Below are positions 62,838 through 64,000 of a stretch of DNA of 64,000 nucleotides, piece by piece. Under the pieces are notes generated by a model that saw nothing but the letters and a program-made list of their open reading frames with translations, was not told where the DNA came from and did not search any database. Both the position numbers and the translations under genes were made by a program. Source of the DNA: Streptomyces cinnabarinus (GTDB lineage Bacteria; Actinomycetota; Actinomycetes; Streptomycetales; Streptomycetaceae); assembly GCF_027270315.1 (NCBI RefSeq), contig NZ_CP114413.1, positions 6,510,001-6,574,000 of the forward strand, read 5' to 3'. Numbering within the stretch: position 1 is the stretch's first letter; each line of letters opens with the position of its first letter.

Positions 62838-64000
62838 ATGCCGCACACGCCCCGCAAGGTCACGCCCCGCAAGGTCACCTCCCGCAAGGTCACCTCTCGT
62901 AAGGCCACCGCCCTCCTCGCCTCCGCCGTGACCGTCTGCCTCGTCGCCGCCGGCGCCCCCGCCGAACCCCTGGGCATCGGCGACCGCCTCTTCCCGCACC
63001 TCGGCAACCCGGGCTACGACGTCGCCTCGTACGACCTCTCCTTCACCTATCCCGGCAGCAACAGCAAGCCCCTCCAGGCCGTCACCACCATCGACGCCTG
63101 GACGACGACCACCCTCGACCGCGTCAACCTCGACTTCGCCCACGGCACGGTCGACTCGGTGGAGTTCGACGGCGAACCGGCCGCCTTCGCCACCACCGGC
63201 GAGGACCTCGTCGTCACCCCGGCCGACCCGCTGCCCCGCGGGAGCTGGATGCGGATCACCGTGCGGCACACGAGCGACCCCACGCCGGCCAGGGGCCGCG
63301 ACGGCGGCTGGGTGCGCACCGCGGACGGCCTCGCCATGGCCAACCAGGCCGACGCCGCCCATCTGGTCTTCCCCGGCAACGACCACCCCTCGGACAAGGC
63401 GATGTTCACCATCAAGGTGACCGCCCCGAACGGCTACACCGCCGTCGCCAACGGCCTCCCCACCGACGTGGACCGCTCCCGCGCGGTGACGACGTGGACG
63501 TACCGCACCCAGCACCCCATGGCCACCGAACTCACCCAGGTCTCCATCGGCCGCTCCACGGTCCTGCGCCGCACCGGCCCGCACGCCCTCCCGGTCCGCG
63601 ACGTCATCCCCACGGCGCACCGCAAGCAGCTGGAACCCTGGCTGGAGAAGACCCCGGACCAGATCTCCTGGATGGAGAGCAAGGTCGGCCGCTACCCCTT
63701 CGAGACGTACGGCGTGCTCATGGCGGACGTGAACACCGGCTTCGAACTGGAGACCCAGACCCTCTCCCTCTTCGAGAAAGGCCTGTTCACCGACCGCGCC
63801 TTCCCCGCCTGGTACGTGGAATCGATCATGGTGCACGAACTGGCGCACCAGTGGTTCGGCAACAGCGTCAGCCCCGGCACCTGGTCCGACCTGTGGCTCA
63901 ACGAAGGCCACGCCACCTGGTACGAGGCCCTGTACGCGGAGGAGAAGGCCGACCGTCCCCTGGCGGCCCGGATGAAGGCCGCGTACGGCGCCTCCGACCG
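62838..64000 (+). CDS. M1-family metallopeptidase, N-terminal part (3' end outside window)
   Basis: 387 residues are visible and the frame is open to the window end. The N-terminus has four RKVT/RKAT pentad repeats before a hydrophobic signal core (ALLASAVTVCLVAAGAPA), so the protein is secreted. The aminopeptidase N-like beta-domain runs about 50-270. The catalytic domain includes GFELETQTLSLFE (instead of GAMEN), zinc motif HELAHQWFGN with His333, and the third ligand in LNEGHATWYEALYAEE. It probably removes N-terminal residues from extracellular peptides. No clear ribosome site precedes ATG 62838. Confidence 0.92.
   Translation, partial: MPHTPRKVTPRKVTSRKVTSRKATALLASAVTVCLVAAGAPAEPLGIGDRLFPHLGNPGYDVASYDLSFTYPGSNSKPLQAVTTIDAWTTTTLDRVNLDFAHGTVDSVEFDGEPAAFATTGEDLVVTPADPLPRGSWMRITVRHTSDPTPARGRDGGWVRTADGLAMANQADAAHLVFPGNDHPSDKAMFTIKVTAPNGYTAVANGLPTDVDRSRAVTTWTYRTQHPMATELTQVSIGRSTVLRRTGPHALPVRDVIPTAHRKQLEPWLEKTPDQISWMESKVGRYPFETYGVLMADVNTGFELETQTLSLFEKGLFTDRAFPAWYVESIMVHELAHQWFGNSVSPGTWSDLWLNEGHATWYEALYAEEKADRPLAARMKAAYGASD
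62850..62910 (+). repeat. 15-bp tandem repeats in the peptidase signal peptide
   Basis: Four consecutive copies of CGCAAGGTCACC plus three variable bases (15-bp period) encode RKVTP, RKVTS, RKVTS and RKATA in the n-region of the M1 peptidase signal peptide. The last copy has diverged (CGTAAGGCCACC). Confidence 0.85.

Overview
This 64 kb window is chromosomal DNA from a Streptomyces species or a very close relative. The sequence is GC-rich throughout, the 16S/23S/5S rRNA genes are of Streptomyces type with no tRNA in the 16S-23S spacer, and the gene order is one I remember from the Streptomyces core chromosome (RNase J, rRNA operon, osaC/osaA/osaB, ftsK, rimO, pgsA, cinA, clgR, dps, nei/lhr, recA/recX, gluABCD, miaB, miaA, dapF, rshA). 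That comparison is from memory. No search was run. I see no prophage, insertion sequence or CRISPR array.

Layout. 1-6722: the 3' end of RNase J, its terminator, then a complete rRNA operon with upstream promoter repeats and a strong terminator. 6769-8632: a shrunken DegT-type aminotransferase relative lacking the catalytic lysine segment, a secreted esterase lipoprotein, and tRNA-Thr(GGT). 8655-18256: an osmoadaptation locus. It holds a kinase/PAS/GAF/phosphatase protein (OsaC), a giant hybrid histidine kinase with ten 92-residue HAMP-type repeats (OsaA) and its response regulator (OsaB). 18391-26463: cell division and envelope or housekeeping genes (ftsK, rodZ-like, the tightly coupled rimO-pgsA-cinA, clgR-type regulator, dps). 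26411-40373: DNA repair genes (nei, lhr, recA, recX) mixed with an SDR enzyme, an AraC-azlCD amino acid export unit, DUF3046, an AI-2E-type permease and a GNAT. 40589-44419: an orphan sugar-type binding lipoprotein and a cysteine dioxygenase-rhodanese unit controlled by a cysteine-rich upstream peptide, plus an aromatic-ring monooxygenase. 44619-50467: glutamate ABC transporter operon gluABCD and a divergent two-component system. 50486-52595: a TAXI binding protein, a MazG-like protein and a deletion scar joining the 3' halves of an antiporter gene and a LuxR regulator gene. 52644-64000: GH5 glycosidase, miaB, a LigB-like protein, two small proteins, miaA, a membrane protein, dapF, an RSH protein and the start of an M1 metallopeptidase.

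The most interesting signals are as follows. A leaderless, four-cysteine upstream ORF with its own near-ideal promoter sits ahead of cysteine dioxygenase. A two-gene deletion scar lies near 52310. A 20-bp tandem duplication has truncated the rhodanese C-terminus. A pentapeptide-periodic insert lies inside the Lhr helicase. A -10 hexamer lies 6 or 7 nt before the start codon of about fifteen genes that lack a ribosome binding site, which points to extensive leaderless translation.
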